Shown here: one piece after another, positions 62,532 through 64,000 of the stretch
Position numbering within the stretch: the first letter of the stretch is position 1
How the letters are laid out: each line of letters begins with the position of its first letter
Assembly: GCF_000622325.1 (NCBI RefSeq)
Contig: NZ_JASE01000005.1
Location: 496,001-560,000 of the forward strand
Direction of reading: 5' to 3'
From: Sulfitobacter geojensis
Lineage (GTDB): Bacteria > Pseudomonadota > Alphaproteobacteria > Rhodobacterales > Rhodobacteraceae
Length of the DNA: 64,000 nt
Notes under the pieces: generated by a model
What the model saw: the letters and a program-made list of their open reading frames with translations, nothing else
Databases searched by the model: none
What the model was told of the DNA's origin: nothing
Program-made: the position numbers and the translations under genes

Positions 62532-63305
62532 TTATAGCCGACGGTGTGCTTTAACCGGCCCGTCGCCTTGGGTTGCGATGCGGGCAATGGCGGTTGCGAT
62601 GGGTTCGTAGACGCAGGCCATTGCGCTGGCGTTGGCGTGGATCAGGGTGTCACCGTCGGTAACCAGCGCCACGTGGCCTTTCCAGAACAGCAGATCATTG
62701 CGCCGATAGGAGCCGTCGGCGCTTTTGCCGAGTGTCATCTGCATGTCGCTGTCGCCGGGGCAGGGGATGGCGCAGGATAATAGTGCGGCTTGGACTAGGC
62801 CGGAGCAGTCGATGCCATCGCGGCTGTTGCCCCCCCAAAGATACGGTGTGCCGAGGTAAAGCGCCGCCACCTGAGCGGGGTCTGTTTGGTGCTGGTCCAT
62901 TGGGGTGAGGTGCGCGGCAGGAATGAACCCTGCACTGGTTTTTGCGAACCTGCCGGATTGCGCGGTGACGGTGACACGGCTGGTGTGGTTAAGGCGCATC
63001 CGGTCGGGTGATTTGAAATCGGCGTCGCTGTAAAGATGGGTCGCGGGCGCGCTGACATAATGCGTCGGCGTGGTAAGGGTGCCGTGACTGTCAGAGGAGA
63101 TATAGCCGCAGTAGCCGTCTTTTTCCGCCTGAATATAGGACCATCCGGCAGCTGTATCGAGCAGGCGCAGGACATCGCCGAACAGCAATTGGCGGTCGCG
63201 CGGGCCGGAAGGGGCGCGGCACAGGTCCACGACGGGACGGGCGATTTGCGCCGGTGTGTCCTGCGTGACAGTCGCGGGGTCCGGTGTCAGGCGCGGATCG
63301 CTCAC
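62532..63305 (-). CDS. NlpC/P60 (C40) cell-wall peptidase with SH3 domain
   Basis: 257 residues. A bacterial SH3-like region fills residues about 40-120 (LLFGDVLRLLDTAAGWSYIQ, GYCGYISSD). The C-terminal NlpC/P60 domain has the catalytic cysteine in YLWGGNSRDGIDCSGLVQ, the histidine in FWKGHVALVTD and a third polar residue near LIHANA. The family cuts gamma-glutamyl peptide bonds in peptidoglycan. No signal peptide is evident, as in other roseobacter members. The start overlaps the aminopeptidase stop by 4 nt. Confidence 0.9.
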   Translation of the reverse strand: MSDPRLTPDPATVTQDTPAQIARPVVDLCRAPSGPRDRQLLFGDVLRLLDTAAGWSYIQAEKDGYCGYISSDSHGTLTTPTHYVSAPATHLYSDADFKSPDRMRLNHTSRVTVTAQSGRFAKTSAGFIPAAHLTPMDQHQTDPAQVAALYLGTPYLWGGNSRDGIDCSGLVQAALLSCAIPCPGDSDMQMTLGKSADGSYRRNDLLFWKGHVALVTDGDTLIHANASAMACVYEPIATAIARIATQGDGPVKAHRRL

Positions 63306-64000
63306 AGTTTCAACAGCGCGGGAAGGGCATCAAAAAGCGCGCGAGTGGCTTGGCCGGTGCCGCCCTTGGGCCGCGCGGGCGCGTCGGCGGGTTGCCAGCC
63401 GTAGATGTCAAAATGCGCATAAGGGCTGTCGCTGACAAAGCGGCGCAGGAACAGGGCGGCGGTGATACAACCGGCAAAGCCGCCTTTTGGCGCATTGTCC
63501 AGATCGGCGATGCCCGGTTCGATCATCGCCTCGTAAGGAGTATGAAAGGGCATGCGCCAGACGGGATCGCATTCTTTGAGGGCGGCCGTTTCGAGGGCGC
63601 TGGCAAATGCGGAATCATCGCTGAAATAGGGGGCGAGGTCGGGGCCAACGGCGACACGGGCCGCGCCGGTAAGGGTTGCCATTGAGATGATTTGATCGGG
63701 CTGTTCCTCATCCGCGAGGGCAAGGGCGTCGGCCAGCACCAGACGCCCCTCGGCGTCGGTATTGTTGATTTCAACGGTAAGACCCTTGCGCGAGGTCAGG
63801 ATGTCGCCGGGGCGGAAGGCATTGCCTGCGACCGCGTTTTCCACCGCAGGGATGAGCACACGCAGTTGCACGGGTACGCCCATCGTCATGATCATCTGGG
63901 CAAGTCCCAGAACGGCGGCAGCACCGCCCATGTCCTTTTTCATCAGCCCCATGGAGGCCCCGGGTTTCAGGTTCAGCCCGCCGGTATCAAAACATACGCC
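63302..64000 (-). CDS. Leucyl aminopeptidase (M17), C-terminal part
   Basis: The gene starts beyond the window; about 232 C-terminal residues are visible. The M17 motifs are present: FDTGGLNLKPGASMGLMKKDMGG (metal and catalytic lysines), NTDAEGRLVLADAL (metal-binding NTDAEGR signature) and TLTGAARVAVG. The family cleaves N-terminal residues from peptides with a dizinc centre. Members near an NlpC/P60 gene are usual in roseobacters. It leads this minus-strand pair by an ATGA overlap. Confidence 0.93.
   Translation of the reverse strand, partial: GVCFDTGGLNLKPGASMGLMKKDMGGAAAVLGLAQMIMTMGVPVQLRVLIPAVENAVAGNAFRPGDILTSRKGLTVEINNTDAEGRLVLADALALADEEQPDQIISMATLTGAARVAVGPDLAPYFSDDSAFASALETAALKECDPVWRMPFHTPYEAMIEPGIADLDNAPKGGFAGCITAALFLRRFVSDSPYAHFDIYGWQPADAPARPKGGTGQATRALFDALPALLKL

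Overview
The window reads as a chromosome segment of a marine Rhodobacteraceae (Roseobacter-group) alphaproteobacterium. The reasons are the high GC content, the dense gene packing with many ATGA or TGATG start/stop overlaps, the family set (cobF-type aerobic cobalamin synthesis, DUF1285, DUF2794, DUF1636, an NDUFS6-like zinc-finger protein, and gpmI-envC-ctpA and accD-folC gene pairs), and a textbook Irr iron-control box in front of mbfA. I saw no rRNA, tRNA, CRISPR array, insertion sequence or prophage. Both ends cut a gene: cobB on the left and a leucyl aminopeptidase on the right. The function names rest on motif and family recognition by eye; no database search was run.

Layout. 1-2.2 kb: end of a cobalamin operon (cobB-cobA-DUF1636-cobF). 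2.2-6.9 kb: minus-strand genes (arfB, a short unexplained transcript with an extreme Shine-Dalgarno, a queuosine-precursor transporter, then MFS transporter-mepA-phytase-like, joined by 4-nt overlaps). 7.0-12.4 kb: yggT, recQ, yaaA and a convergent soluble hybrid histidine kinase. 12.6-21.6 kb: alpha-2-macroglobulin plus penicillin-binding protein 1C, followed by a DUF1007/NicO nickel-cobalt transport pair. 21.6-28.3 kb: a four-gene MoxR-DUF58-DUF4159-membrane protein operon on the minus strand, facing DUF1285 and hyi. 29.7-34.2 kb: GST, polA, a 59-residue zinc-finger protein and DUF1203 on the minus strand. 34.4-38.4 kb: gpmI-envC-ctpA, closed by a clear terminator. 38.4-41.8 kb: a secreted alpha/beta hydrolase and a divergent membrane-anchored AraC regulator with an evident operator array, then two roseobacter proteins of unknown role.

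41.9-44.3 kb: ilvD and an overlapping lipoprotein gene. 44.4-50.7 kb: a very unusual ABC-exporter-like protein with all ATPase motifs lost and a C-terminal cyclic-nucleotide-binding-like domain, coupled to a CPBP intramembrane protease, then accD-folC. 50.8-59.2 kb: mostly minus-strand genes (zapE, an alpha/beta hydrolase-ornithine cyclodeaminase-HAD operon, DUF188, fghA, an AEC carrier, mbfA) plus one plus-strand MFS carrier. 59.3-60.2 kb: a TetR regulator coupled to a small I78-type lipoprotein. 60.2-64 kb: paaK-paaI, DUF2794, an NlpC/P60 peptidase and the aminopeptidase.

The strongest leads are the catalytically dead ABC/cNMP-binding protein with its protease partner, the minus-strand mini-transcript whose Shine-Dalgarno matches 13 nt of the 16S tail, the likely CTG start inside a CTGA overlap, the AraC operator array, and a helically phased GTGCACC array between two convergent genes.
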